DNA of 64,000 nt, from positions 62,001-126,000 of the forward strand of contig NZ_CP139195.1 of the NCBI RefSeq assembly GCF_034057115.1, written 5' to 3'. How positions within the stretch are numbered: position 1 is the first letter of the stretch; every line of letters starts with the position of its first letter. A model generated the notes under the pieces. It did no database searches, was not told the DNA's origin, and worked only from the letters and a program-made list of their open reading frames with translations. The position numbers and the translations under genes were made by a program. Positions 1-8,937 of the stretch are shown piece after piece. The stretch comes from Pseudomonas sp. AN-1. GTDB taxonomy: Bacteria > Pseudomonadota > Gammaproteobacteria > Pseudomonadales > Pseudomonadaceae.

Positions 1-228
1 CCCTCGGCGCGTTCGCTGCTCGGCCAGGTGGCGACGGTGCGCAGCGGCACGGTCAGCCCGCGCTTCGGCGAGGCCGACCTGGACGACCAGGGCGCCGGGC
101 TGATCCTGCGTATCCGTGCCGACGAGTCCGCGGGTTTCCGGCGCGGCGACCGCGTGGTGCTGCTGCAGTACCTGGAGGGCGAGCACGCCTACCGGGTGGT
201 CAGCGAAGACGAATTCAAGGGCCTCTGA
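1..228 (+). CDS. C-terminal part of an OB-fold membrane protein (YqiJ-like), 5' end outside the window
   Basis: The frame is open from base 1 and ends at TGA 226-228, leaving 75 visible residues, so the start lies upstream of the window. The visible part is a small beta-rich domain with alternating Gly and charged turns, ending in a 'RGDRVVLLQY' strand. This resembles the C-terminal OB-fold of YqiJ/NfeD-type proteins. Such proteins usually have an N-terminal membrane part and sit directly upstream of a flotillin gene. Here the SPFH gene starts 27 bases downstream behind a strong AAGGAG, so the two are very likely co-transcribed. An internal GTG at 28 could be taken as a start, but the frame continues upstream in the same style. 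The family call rests on the domain shape and the neighbour. Confidence 0.7.
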   Translation, partial: PSARSLLGQVATVRSGTVSPRFGEADLDDQGAGLILRIRADESAGFRRGDRVVLLQYLEGEHAYRVVSEDEFKGL

Positions 229-255
229 GCCGCCCCTCAAGGAGATGAAAACAAA

Positions 256-2301
256 ATGATCGAGATTCTGATGCCCTTCCTGATCGGGGTCGGCGTGGTC
301 TTCCTGCTGGTCTTCGGCTTCTTCGTGCTGTTCAAGGCCTTCTACATCAAGGTGCCGCAGGGCACCGCGCTGATCGTCAACGACATGTCCTCGCAGCCCA
401 AGGTGCACTTCACCGGCGCGCTGGTCTACCCGGTGATCTACAAGAAGGAGTTCATGCAGATTTCCCTGATCACCCTGGAGATCGACCGCCGCGGCAAGGA
501 CGGCCTGATCTGCCAGGACAACCTGCGCGCCGACATCACCGTGGCCTTCTACCTGCGGGTCAACGAGACCCAGCAGGACGTGCTCAAGGTGGCCAAGGCC
601 ATCGGCGCCGAGCGCGCCTCCGACCGCGCGGCGGTCAACGACCTGTTCAACGCCAAGTTCTCCGAGGCGCTGAAGACCGTCGGCAAGCGCTTCGACTTCG
701 TCCAGCTGTTCGAGGAGCGGCAGAACTTCCGCGACCGCATCGTCGAGGTGATCGGCAACGACCTCAACGGCTATGTGCTGGAGGACGTGGCCATCGACTA
801 CCTGGAGCAGACGCCGAAGAGCTCGCTGGACCCGACCAACATCCTCGACGCCCAGGGCATCCGCAAGATCACCGAGCTGACTGCGGCGCAGAACGTGATC
901 ACCAACGACCTGGAGCGCAACGAGGAGCTGGCGATCAAGAAGAAGAACGTCGAGACCCGCGAGGCGACCCTGGCGCTGGAGCGCCAGCAGGCCGACGCCG
1001 AGGCGCGCCAGCAGCGCGAGATCGCCACCATCCGCGCCCGCGAGCAGGCCGAGATCCTCAAGGTGCAGGAGGAGGAGCGGCTCAAGGCCGAGCAGGCGCG
1101 CATCCAGACCCAGCAGGAGCTGGATATCCGCGCCGAGAACCACCAGCGCGAAGTCGAGGTGGCCCAGCAGAACCGCCAGCGTGCGGTGGTGATCGAGGAG
1201 GAGAAGGTCACCCGTGCCCGCGAGCTGGAGATCGTCTCCCGCGAGCGCGAGGTCGAGCTGCAGCGTATCGAGAAGGAGAAGGCGCTGGAGGAGCAGCGCA
1301 AGAACATCGCCAACGTCGTTCGCGAGCGGGTGGCGGTGGAGAAGACCGTGGCCCAGGAGGAGGAGCGCATCAAGGAGGTGCGCGAGGTGTCCGAGGCCGA
1401 GCGGCTCAAGCAGGTTGCGGTGCTGCAGGCCCAGGCCGAGGCCGAGCAGGAGCTGGTGCGCCAGGTCAAGCAGGCCGAGGCCGACGAGACCCGCGCCAAG
1501 CACAAGGCCGTCGAGGTCAACGTCATGGCCCAGGCCGAACTGGAGGCGGCGGCCAAGCAGGCCGAGGCCAAGCGCAAGCTGGCCGAGGGCATCGAGGCCG
1601 AGCGCGCCGCGCCGGGTCTGGCCGATGCGCGGGTGCGCGAGGTGACCGCCGCGGCCAAGGAGAAGGAGGGGCTGGTCGAGGCGAGGGTGCTGGCCGAACA
1701 GCTGGCCGCCGAGGCCCGCGGCGAGCAGGAGAAGGGCCTGGCCCAGGCGCGCATCGTCGAGGCGCAGGCGGCGGCCAAGGAGAAGGACGGCCTGGCCGAG
1801 GCCAGGGTGCTGGAGGAGAAGCTCGGCGCCCAGGCGCGCGGCGAGGAGCAGCTGGGCAGCGCCAAGGCCAAGGCCACCAAGGACCTGGGCCTGGCCGAGG
1901 CCGAGGTGCTGCTGCAGCGCTTCAACGCCGAGGCCGAGGGCCTGGGCAAGAAGTTCGGTGCCCTCGACGAACTCAGCGACAGCGCCCGCCAGCACGAGGA
2001 GTTCCGCATGCAGCTGGAGAAGGACTTCGAGGCCTCGATGGCCGGCATCGCCGCCAATCAGGAGATCGCCAGGGAGCAGGCCGAGGTGCTGTCCGCCGCG
2101 CTGTCCAAGGCCAAGATCGAGATCGTCGGCGGGGAGGGCGACTTCTTCAACTCCTTCGCCAGGTCGCTGTCGGTGGGCAAGGCCATCGAGGGCGTGGTCG
2201 GCAAGAGCCCGGTGGTGCAGGAAGTGCTGGGCCGGCTGATGGCCGGCAAGGGCGCCGAGGCGAAGAGCGTCCCGGCGCCGGTCGACAAGACTCCGGCCTG
2301 A
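256..2301 (+). CDS. Flotillin-like SPFH-domain membrane protein (YqiK type)
   Basis: This 681-residue protein has one N-terminal membrane helix (about residues 5-27). An SPFH/band-7 domain follows (about 30-200), then a very long Ala/Glu/Lys/Arg-rich coiled coil (about 210-600) and a short globular tail. That order is typical of flotillins of the YqiK class, which oligomerise at the inner membrane and organise microdomains. AAGGAG at 239-244 precedes the ATG by 11 bases. The gene lies between an OB-fold membrane protein gene and a giant AAA+ ATPase gene on the same strand. The coiled coil contains a 40-residue tandem duplication (listed separately). Its partners and physiological role cannot be read from sequence; membrane-stress protection is inferred from the family. 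Confidence 0.85.
   Translation: MIEILMPFLIGVGVVFLLVFGFFVLFKAFYIKVPQGTALIVNDMSSQPKVHFTGALVYPVIYKKEFMQISLITLEIDRRGKDGLICQDNLRADITVAFYLRVNETQQDVLKVAKAIGAERASDRAAVNDLFNAKFSEALKTVGKRFDFVQLFEERQNFRDRIVEVIGNDLNGYVLEDVAIDYLEQTPKSSLDPTNILDAQGIRKITELTAAQNVITNDLERNEELAIKKKNVETREATLALERQQADAEARQQREIATIRAREQAEILKVQEEERLKAEQARIQTQQELDIRAENHQREVEVAQQNRQRAVVIEEEKVTRARELEIVSREREVELQRIEKEKALEEQRKNIANVVRERVAVEKTVAQEEERIKEVREVSEAERLKQVAVLQAQAEAEQELVRQVKQAEADETRAKHKAVEVNVMAQAELEAAAKQAEAKRKLAEGIEAERAAPGLADARVREVTAAAKEKEGLVEARVLAEQLAAEARGEQEKGLAQARIVEAQAAAKEKDGLAEARVLEEKLGAQARGEEQLGSAKAKATKDLGLAEAEVLLQRFNAEAEGLGKKFGALDELSDSARQHEEFRMQLEKDFEASMAGIAANQEIAREQAEVLSAALSKAKIEIVGGEGDFFNSFARSLSVGKAIEGVVGKSPVVQEVLGRLMAGKGAEAKSVPAPVDKTPA
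1651..1890 (+). repeat. Two tandem 120-bp repeats inside the flotillin coiled coil
   Basis: The copies begin at 1651 and 1771 with the same bases (GCGGCCAAGGAGAAGGA) and stay clearly similar for about 120 bases each. Each encodes a 40-residue unit with the pattern AAAKEK-GL-EARVL-E-L-A-ARGE. The period keeps the reading frame. It looks like an in-frame duplication that lengthened the coiled coil. Confidence 0.7.
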
Positions 2302-2329
2302 TCCGCCGCGTTCACCGCCAACCGGCAGT

Positions 2330-2359
2330 TCCGGTGCAGCCCCTGCGGTCTGCACCGGA
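2330..2359 (+). other. Intergenic hairpin between the flotillin and ATPase genes
   Basis: TCCGGTGCA at 2330-2338 pairs perfectly with TGCACCGGA at 2351-2359 across a 12-base loop. No T-run follows, so it is not a classical intrinsic terminator. It may be an RNA processing or stability element that sets the ratio of the two products. The ATPase gene starts 41 bases further on. Confidence 0.5.
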
Positions 2360-2399
2360 GCTGTCGTGCCCTCTTGCGTAATCTTCAGGAAGCCCAACG

Positions 2400-5300
2400 A
2401 TGTCGGATGCCCAGGCCGCAAGCCGCGAACAGGACATGGTGGATCAGGCGGTTGCCGAGGGCGGCGCCTACGAGGTGCTGCAGCGCCGTCTGGCCGAGCA
2501 GGGCCAGCGCCTGCGCCAGGGCGTCGACGCCCTCAACGCGCAGCGCCTGGCCGAATTCGGCAGCAGCGAGATGGCGGTGCTCGGCCGGGTGCGCATCCGC
2601 ACCGAGAACAACTGCATCGCCCGCGACATCGTCCAGGTCGGCGACTGCCTGCTGTTCGGCTACAACGTGTTCCTCGGCCTCAAGCAGGAAACCCGCGTCG
2701 AGGACGTGTTCTCCCTGTATCGCCTGAACCAGACCGAGGAGGGCTATGAAGCCGAGCCGCAGCCGCTGGAGGGCAGCTTTCTCGGTCAGGCCAGCTTCGT
2801 GCAGGACTTCCGCGAGCTGTACAGCTACTACAAGAACACCCGCCTGCTGCAGCTGGTGGTGCGCGACGGCAAGCTGCTGGCCAGCTTCCAGATCGGCGAG
2901 CGACTCACCGACATCCGCGTGTTCCGCTGGTCGATCGCCGTCGACGGCGGCGAGGTGCGCTACCTCGACAACCGCGGCGAGCGCGACATCGCCCTGCCGG
3001 CGCCCTACGACTTCGCCTGGCAGAAGACCACGCGCGAGATGGTGGTCAACGGCCGTCATCCGCACGTCAACATCCTCGACACGGTGTTCGTCGAGACCAT
3101 CGGCGGCGACCTGACCATCAAGGTCGAGAACAACACCGAGGACGGTCTGGGCATCTACCGCGAGGCGGTGGCGGACAAGACCCAGTCGCTGGACGACGCG
3201 CAGATCGAGTTCGCCCGTCTCGGCAGCCTGATCCTGCTCAAGGTGCTGCCGTACCGCGAGGAGCAGTGGCGCTACCTGGTGTTCAACGGCCTGACCCGCC
3301 AGGTCGAGCGCATCGACGCCATCGGCCAGGCCTGCGTGCAGCTGCCCGAGGACCACGGCATCGTCTTTCCCGGCGGCTACTACCTGCAGAACGGCGAGTC
3401 GAGGACCTTCGAGCAGCCGATGGCCGGCATGCGCTTCAAGCGCGCGGTGCGCTCGCCCAACGGCGAGGACGTGCTGTACGTGTTCTACCAGCCGGAGGAG
3501 GGCCGTTCGGCGCTGTTCACCTACAACCTGATCGAGCGCCAGCTGCACAGCCCGATCTTCGGCCACGGCTACGCGCGCCTGGAGGACGGGCGCATGGTGA
3601 TCTTCGCCGCCGAGGGCAACGAGCCGACGCGCATCCACCCGATGCAGATCTGGCAGACGTCGTTCGCCAGCGACGAGTTCGCCGCCCGCCAGCCGCCGCG
3701 CAGCGGCTTCCTCGGCCGCATCGGCAACGCCGAGCTGGTGCGCGGGGTGTCCGAGCTGCGCAACCTGTGCCGCGAGATCGACGCCCAGTCGGTGTCGGTG
3801 CAGCGCTACGGCCAGCTGTGCCAGAGCGTGCGCCGGCTGTTCGACGCCTACCACTGGCTGGGCGCCGCCGAACTCGGCGAGCTGGCGCCGCTGCTGCGCG
3901 AGATCGCCGCCACCGCCGAGCGGGTGCTCGACGAGTTCGAGAAGGTCGAGAGCATCCGCCAGCAGTCGGCGCGCGCCATGGCAGAGGCCGAGACCCGCCA
4001 GCAGGCGCTGCTCGCCGGCCTGCACGTCGACAGCTGGGATACGGTGGCGGCCTTCGTCGAGGCGCTCAACGCGCTGACCGCCCAACGCGGCCTGCTGCTG
4101 ACCATCCGCGACTACCGCTACATCGACGTGGCGCGCATCGACACCATGGAGGCGGCGCTGCTCGAGGCGCAGGCGCGGGTCGCCGCGGCCACAGCGCGCT
4201 TTCTCGCCGGTGCGCAGGCGCTGCAGCCCTACGCCGCGCGCCTGGCCGAGCTGGACGGCGCGGCGCAGCAGGCGGCCAGCGTCGCCCAGCTGGCCGAACC
4301 GCTGGCCGGCCTGCAGGCGATGGCCACCGACCTGGACATGCTCTCCAACCTGATGGCCAGCCTGGCGATCGACGACGCCACCGAGCGCACGCGCATCGTC
4401 GAGGCGATCTCCGAGCTGTACGCCCGCCTCAACCAGGCACGCGCCCGCGCCGAGCAGCGCCGCAAGGGCCTCGGTTCGGCGGAGACGGTCGCCCAGTTCG
4501 GCGCCCAGTTCAAGCTGTTCGGCCAGGGCATCACCAGCGCCCTCGGCCAGGCCAGCGATCCCGAGCGCTGCGACGAGCAGCTGGCGCGCCTGCTGCTGCA
4601 GCTGGAGGAGCTGGAAAGCCGCTTCGGCGAGCAGGAGCAGTTCCTCGCCGACATCCTCGCCAAGCGCGAGGAACTGCTGGAGACCTTCGAAAGCCACAAG
4701 CAGGCGCTGCTCGACGAGCGCCAGCGCCGCGCCCAGGGCCTGCAGGAGGCCGCACGGCGCATCCTCGACAGCCTGGCGCGGCGCACCGCGCGTCTGGCGA
4801 GCATGGAGGAGCTCAACGCCTTCTTCGCCGCCGACCCGCTGATCCTCAAGCTGCGCGAGCTGGCCGAGCGCCTGCGCGAGCTCAAGGACAGCGTCAAGGC
4901 CGACGACCTGGAAGCGCGCCTCAAGGGCGCTCGCGACCAGGCGGTGCGCGCCCTGCGCGACAAGAGCGAGCTGTTCGAGGAGGGTGGCAACCTGATCCGC
5001 CTCGGCCGCCACCGCTTCAGCGTCAACAGCCAGGAACTGGACCTGACCCTGCTGCCGCGCGGCGAGCAGCTGTGCCTGCACCTGACCGGCACCGACTTCA
5101 TCGAGCCGCTGGTCGATGCCGAGCTGGAGGGACTGCGCGCCTTCTGGCAGGCCAGCCTGGAGTCGGAATCGGCCGAGCTGTACCGCGGCGAATACCTGGC
5201 CGGCGAAGTGCTGGCCGCCGCCGAGCGCGGCGAGGGCGGCCTCGATCTGGATCGCCTCAAGCTGCTGCTCGCCCAGCCCGAGGCGCTGGTGCGCGCGGTG

Positions 5301-7628
5301 CGCGAGTTCGCCGCGCCGCGCTACCGGGAGGGCTACGAGAAGGGCATCCACGACCAGGACGCCGCGGCGATCCTCGCCCGCCTGCTGCCGCTGACCGCCA
5401 GCGCCGGGCTGCTGCGCCACGCGCCGCTGCCGCGCGCCTTCGCCTGCCTGTGCTGGGAGCGTCTGTGCGATCAACCGCAGCCGGCACAGTGGCCAGAGCG
5501 GGCGCGCAGCAGCCGGCACATCCGCCAGCTGTTCGGCCGCGACGACGGCCTGCGCAGCCTGCAGGGCGAGATCGCCGCCGCGCTGCAGGCCTTCCTCGCC
5601 GAACAGCCGCTGAACCTGGACGCGGCGGTGGTGGCCGAGGCCGCCGAGTACCTGGTGCAGGAACTGGCCGCCGAGCGCATCGAGTTCACCTTCAGCAAGT
5701 ACGCCCGCCAGCTGCAGGAAGGTTTGCGCGCGCGGCTCACCGAGGCGCGCATGTGGGACGACTACCGCCAGGCGCTGGCGCGCCTGGGCGAGCGCCCGGC
5801 GGCGCAGTGGACGCTGGCGCTCGACTGGCTGCACGGCCTGTGCGGCCAGGCCGAGTTCGCCGCGCTGGCCGCCTACGCACCCGAGGCGGCGGCGCTCGAG
5901 CTGCTCGGCGAGGAGCTGCCGCGGCGGGTCACCGAGGTCGACCTGCGCTTCACGGTGGAGGGCCTGCTCGGCGAGCACCCGCGCATCCAGGAACAGCGGC
6001 TGGAGCTGGCCCTGGACGAGCTGTTCGCCCGCCTGCGCGCGCACCGCGAGCACTACCTGCCGGGCCTCACCCGCTACCAAGCGCTGCGCCAGGCGGTGAT
6101 CGCCCGCGAGCGCGCCGCGCTGCGCCTGGCCGAGTTCAAGGCCCGTCCGCTCAGTTCCTTCGTGCGCAACAGGCTGATCAACGACGTCTACCTGACCTTC
6201 ATCGGCGACAACCTGGCCAAGCAGATGGGCAGCGCCGGGGAGAACAAGCGCAGCGACCTGATGGGCCTCTTGATGCTCATCTCGCCGCCCGGCTACGGCA
6301 AGACCACCCTGATGGAGTACGTCGCCCACCGCCTCGGGCTGATCTTCATGAAGATCAACGGCCCGGCGCTCGGCCACGAGGTGCGCTCGCTCGACCCGGC
6401 GCAGGCCCCCGACGCCACCGCCCGCCAGGAGCTGGAGAAGCTCAACCTGGCGCTGGAGATGGGCAACAACGTGATGCTCTACGTCGACGACATCCAGCAC
6501 ACGCACCCGGAATTCCTGCAGAAGTTCATCTCGCTGTGCGACGGCACTCGGCGCATCGAGGGGGTGTGGAAGGGCCGCACGCGCACCTACGACATGCGCG
6601 GCAAGAAGTTCTGCGTGGTGATGTCCGGCAACCCCTACACCGAGTCCGGCGAGGTGTTCCGCATCCCCGACATGCTGGCCAACCGCGCCGACATCTACAA
6701 CCTCGGCGACACCCTGGGCGGCATGCAGGAGGCCTTCGCCCTCAGCTACATCGAGAACGCGCTGACCTCCAACCCGGTGCTGGCACCGCTGGCCACCCGC
6801 GAGATGGCCGACCTCTACCGCCTGGTGGCCAGGGCCGAGGGCCGCGAGTTCTCCGCCAACGAGCTGTCGCACGCCTACAGCGGCGCCGAGCTGGACGAGA
6901 TCACCGCCACCCTGCAGCGCCTGATGCAGGTGCGCGACGTGGTGCTGCGGGTCAACCAGCAGTACATCGCCAGCGCCGCCCAGGCCGACCAGTACCGCAG
7001 CGAGCCGCCGTTCAAGCTGCAGGGCAGTTACCGCAACATGAACAAGATGGCCGAGAAGATCAGCGCGGTGATGAACGACGAGGAACTGCTGCAGCTGATC
7101 GCCGACCACTACCAGGGCGAGGCGCAGTTGCTCACCACCGGCGCCGAGGAGAACCTGCTCAAGCTCGCCGAGCTGCGCGGCAACCTGACGGCCGAGCAGG
7201 CCGCGCGCTGGGAGCAGATCCGCGCCGATTTCCAGCGCAACAAGGCCATGGGCGGCGGCGAGGCCGACGTCGGCGTGCGCGTGGTGGCGCAGTTGCGCGA
7301 CCTGGCCGACGCCGTGCAGGGCCTCGGCGCCGCCGCCGCGCCGGTGCCCTGGGCCGAGCTGCTCGCCCGCCTGCAGGCGCTGGCCGAACAGCGCCCGCAC
7401 ATCCAGGTGGCGTCGGCGCCGCAGCCGGACTTCGCCGCGCTGCTCGAGGGACTGGCGCAGTCGCTGCAGGCCAGCTTCCTGCCGCTGATCCAGACCATCG
7501 AGAAGAAGGGCGACATCGGCCTGCGCATCCACAAGCACCTGCACGAGCTGTCCCGCGACATGCGCGAACTGGGCCTGCGCCGCGCGCGCCTGCCGGGCGG
7601 CGAGGTGGCGGATGCGCCGGCGGGCTGA
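2400..7628 (+). CDS. Giant AAA+ ATPase, 'DNA repair ATPase' family (DUF3686 N-terminal region)
   Basis: The protein has 1742 residues. The first roughly 450 form a beta-rich region resembling DUF3686. A long helical middle follows, then an AAA+ module near the C-terminus. Walker A is PPGYGKTT (K1301) and Walker B is VMLYVDD (D1363-D1364), followed by sensor-like 'VVMSGNPYT'. A further helical tail lies beyond the AAA+ core. AGGA at 387-390 of the 2 kb block (2387-2390) supports ATG 2400. 'DNA repair' is only the traditional family label; nothing in the sequence shows DNA binding. Its position after an SPFH gene suggests a membrane-associated remodelling ATPase acting with the flotillin. From memory, PAO1 has a similar flotillin/ATPase pair near PA3728-PA3729, which would make this core rather than mobile DNA. 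Confidence 0.8.
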   Translation: MSDAQAASREQDMVDQAVAEGGAYEVLQRRLAEQGQRLRQGVDALNAQRLAEFGSSEMAVLGRVRIRTENNCIARDIVQVGDCLLFGYNVFLGLKQETRVEDVFSLYRLNQTEEGYEAEPQPLEGSFLGQASFVQDFRELYSYYKNTRLLQLVVRDGKLLASFQIGERLTDIRVFRWSIAVDGGEVRYLDNRGERDIALPAPYDFAWQKTTREMVVNGRHPHVNILDTVFVETIGGDLTIKVENNTEDGLGIYREAVADKTQSLDDAQIEFARLGSLILLKVLPYREEQWRYLVFNGLTRQVERIDAIGQACVQLPEDHGIVFPGGYYLQNGESRTFEQPMAGMRFKRAVRSPNGEDVLYVFYQPEEGRSALFTYNLIERQLHSPIFGHGYARLEDGRMVIFAAEGNEPTRIHPMQIWQTSFASDEFAARQPPRSGFLGRIGNAELVRGVSELRNLCREIDAQSVSVQRYGQLCQSVRRLFDAYHWLGAAELGELAPLLREIAATAERVLDEFEKVESIRQQSARAMAEAETRQQALLAGLHVDSWDTVAAFVEALNALTAQRGLLLTIRDYRYIDVARIDTMEAALLEAQARVAAATARFLAGAQALQPYAARLAELDGAAQQAASVAQLAEPLAGLQAMATDLDMLSNLMASLAIDDATERTRIVEAISELYARLNQARARAEQRRKGLGSAETVAQFGAQFKLFGQGITSALGQASDPERCDEQLARLLLQLEELESRFGEQEQFLADILAKREELLETFESHKQALLDERQRRAQGLQEAARRILDSLARRTARLASMEELNAFFAADPLILKLRELAERLRELKDSVKADDLEARLKGARDQAVRALRDKSELFEEGGNLIRLGRHRFSVNSQELDLTLLPRGEQLCLHLTGTDFIEPLVDAELEGLRAFWQASLESESAELYRGEYLAGEVLAAAERGEGGLDLDRLKLLLAQPEALVRAVREFAAPRYREGYEKGIHDQDAAAILARLLPLTASAGLLRHAPLPRAFACLCWERLCDQPQPAQWPERARSSRHIRQLFGRDDGLRSLQGEIAAALQAFLAEQPLNLDAAVVAEAAEYLVQELAAERIEFTFSKYARQLQEGLRARLTEARMWDDYRQALARLGERPAAQWTLALDWLHGLCGQAEFAALAAYAPEAAALELLGEELPRRVTEVDLRFTVEGLLGEHPRIQEQRLELALDELFARLRAHREHYLPGLTRYQALRQAVIARERAALRLAEFKARPLSSFVRNRLINDVYLTFIGDNLAKQMGSAGENKRSDLMGLLMLISPPGYGKTTLMEYVAHRLGLIFMKINGPALGHEVRSLDPAQAPDATARQELEKLNLALEMGNNVMLYVDDIQHTHPEFLQKFISLCDGTRRIEGVWKGRTRTYDMRGKKFCVVMSGNPYTESGEVFRIPDMLANRADIYNLGDTLGGMQEAFALSYIENALTSNPVLAPLATREMADLYRLVARAEGREFSANELSHAYSGAELDEITATLQRLMQVRDVVLRVNQQYIASAAQADQYRSEPPFKLQGSYRNMNKMAEKISAVMNDEELLQLIADHYQGEAQLLTTGAEENLLKLAELRGNLTAEQAARWEQIRADFQRNKAMGGGEADVGVRVVAQLRDLADAVQGLGAAAAPVPWAELLARLQALAEQRPHIQVASAPQPDFAALLEGLAQSLQASFLPLIQTIEKKGDIGLRIHKHLHELSRDMRELGLRRARLPGGEVADAPAG

Positions 7629-7724
7629 GGCCCGGCACTGGCGAGACCGCGACCGGAGCGCGTAGAGTGTGAAGCCGTTCACCATCTGCCGGGCCCGCGC
7701 TACGGCCGCCGGCGAGTTCGCTCC

Positions 7725-8885
7725 ATGACCCTGCACCTGCCCACCCTGCTGCTGCTGGAAATCTACGTGCTGGTCCTGCTCGGTGTGCTGATGCTGCATG
7801 CCTGGCGGCGCAGCCAGGGCGAGCCCACCCTGGGCTGCATGGCCGGCATGTTGCTGCTGGGCGCGGTCGGCACTCTGGTGGTCAGCCTGCGTGGGCTGGG
7901 CGCAGATACCCTGTCCATCGTGCTGGGCAACGTGCTGCTGTTGCTGGCCTGCGCCCAGGGCTGGGCGGCCATGCGCGCCTTCGTCGGCCGGCCGCTGCAC
8001 CGGCCGGGCGTCGTCGCCGGTGCCTTGCTGTGGCTGGGGCTGTGCCTGTGGCCGACCTTCATGGCCTCCAGCGCGCTGCGGGTGGCGGCCTACAGCCTGC
8101 TGACCATCAGCTATGCCGGCGCGGCGGCCTGGGAGCTGTGGCGCACCCGCCGGTGTCTGGAGGTGTCCATCGTCCCGGCGCTGTTCCTGCTGGGGGGGCA
8201 TGCGGTCTTCTACGGCGTGCGCCTGCTGCTCGACCATGGCGAAACCGCCGGCAGCATGTGGAGCGCGGTCGGCGCGAACTTCATGAGCTGGCTGGTGCTG
8301 GAGACCTTCCTGTTCGCCATCGGCATCGCTTTCGTCACCCAGGCCATGGTCCGCGAGCGCACCGAGGCGCGCCTGCACGCCATGGCCAACAGCGACCCGC
8401 TGACCGGCATCGGCAACCGGCGCGCCTTCATGGAGCGTGCCGCCACCCTGCTGGACCAGTGTCGGGGCGCGCAGCGACCGGCGGCGTTGCTGCTCTGCGA
8501 CCTCGATCACTTCAAGCGCCTCAACGATACCCATGGCCATGCCGCCGGGGACGCGGCGCTGGTCGCCTTCGCCGGCGTGCTGGCCGGCGGCTTGCGCGAG
8601 CAGGACGTCTGCGGGCGCATCGGCGGTGAGGAGTTCGCCTGTCTGCTGCCCGGCGTCGATCCGGCGCAGGCGCTTGAGGTGGCCGAGCGCATCCGTCGCC
8701 GATGCGCCGAGCTGTCGTTCGGAGTGCCGGTGCGCCTGAGCGTCAGCATCGGCATCGCCGCCAGCGTGCAGGCCGGTCACGACCTGGCCGGTCTGCTGGC
8801 GCAGGCCGACGAGGCGCTGTACCGGGCCAAGGACGCCGGGCGCGACCGCGTCGAGCAGGGCCGCGCCGGCCTGCTGCCGGCCTGA
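7725..8885 (+). CDS. Membrane-bound diguanylate cyclase (GGDEF)
   Basis: This 386-residue protein starts with about six or seven membrane helices (residues 5-215). A C-terminal GGDEF domain follows (about 220-380). The active site reads GGEEF at 300-304, an active variant. An RxxD inhibitory site (R291, D294) lies five residues before it, so product feedback inhibition by c-di-GMP is expected. It should make c-di-GMP from two GTP at the inner membrane. The membrane part resembles no sensor I can name, so its input signal is unknown. It is separated from the ATPase gene by 97 bases and from yaeQ by 52, and may be transcribed alone. LapD, encoded near 58 kb, is a potential receptor for its product. 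Confidence 0.88.
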   Translation: MTLHLPTLLLLEIYVLVLLGVLMLHAWRRSQGEPTLGCMAGMLLLGAVGTLVVSLRGLGADTLSIVLGNVLLLLACAQGWAAMRAFVGRPLHRPGVVAGALLWLGLCLWPTFMASSALRVAAYSLLTISYAGAAAWELWRTRRCLEVSIVPALFLLGGHAVFYGVRLLLDHGETAGSMWSAVGANFMSWLVLETFLFAIGIAFVTQAMVRERTEARLHAMANSDPLTGIGNRRAFMERAATLLDQCRGAQRPAALLLCDLDHFKRLNDTHGHAAGDAALVAFAGVLAGGLREQDVCGRIGGEEFACLLPGVDPAQALEVAERIRRRCAELSFGVPVRLSVSIGIAASVQAGHDLAGLLAQADEALYRAKDAGRDRVEQGRAGLLPA

Positions 8886-8937
8886 GGGGCGATTCGGGTT
8901 ACACTGCCGGCCTTTTCCATCCCCGCCGGAACGCCCC

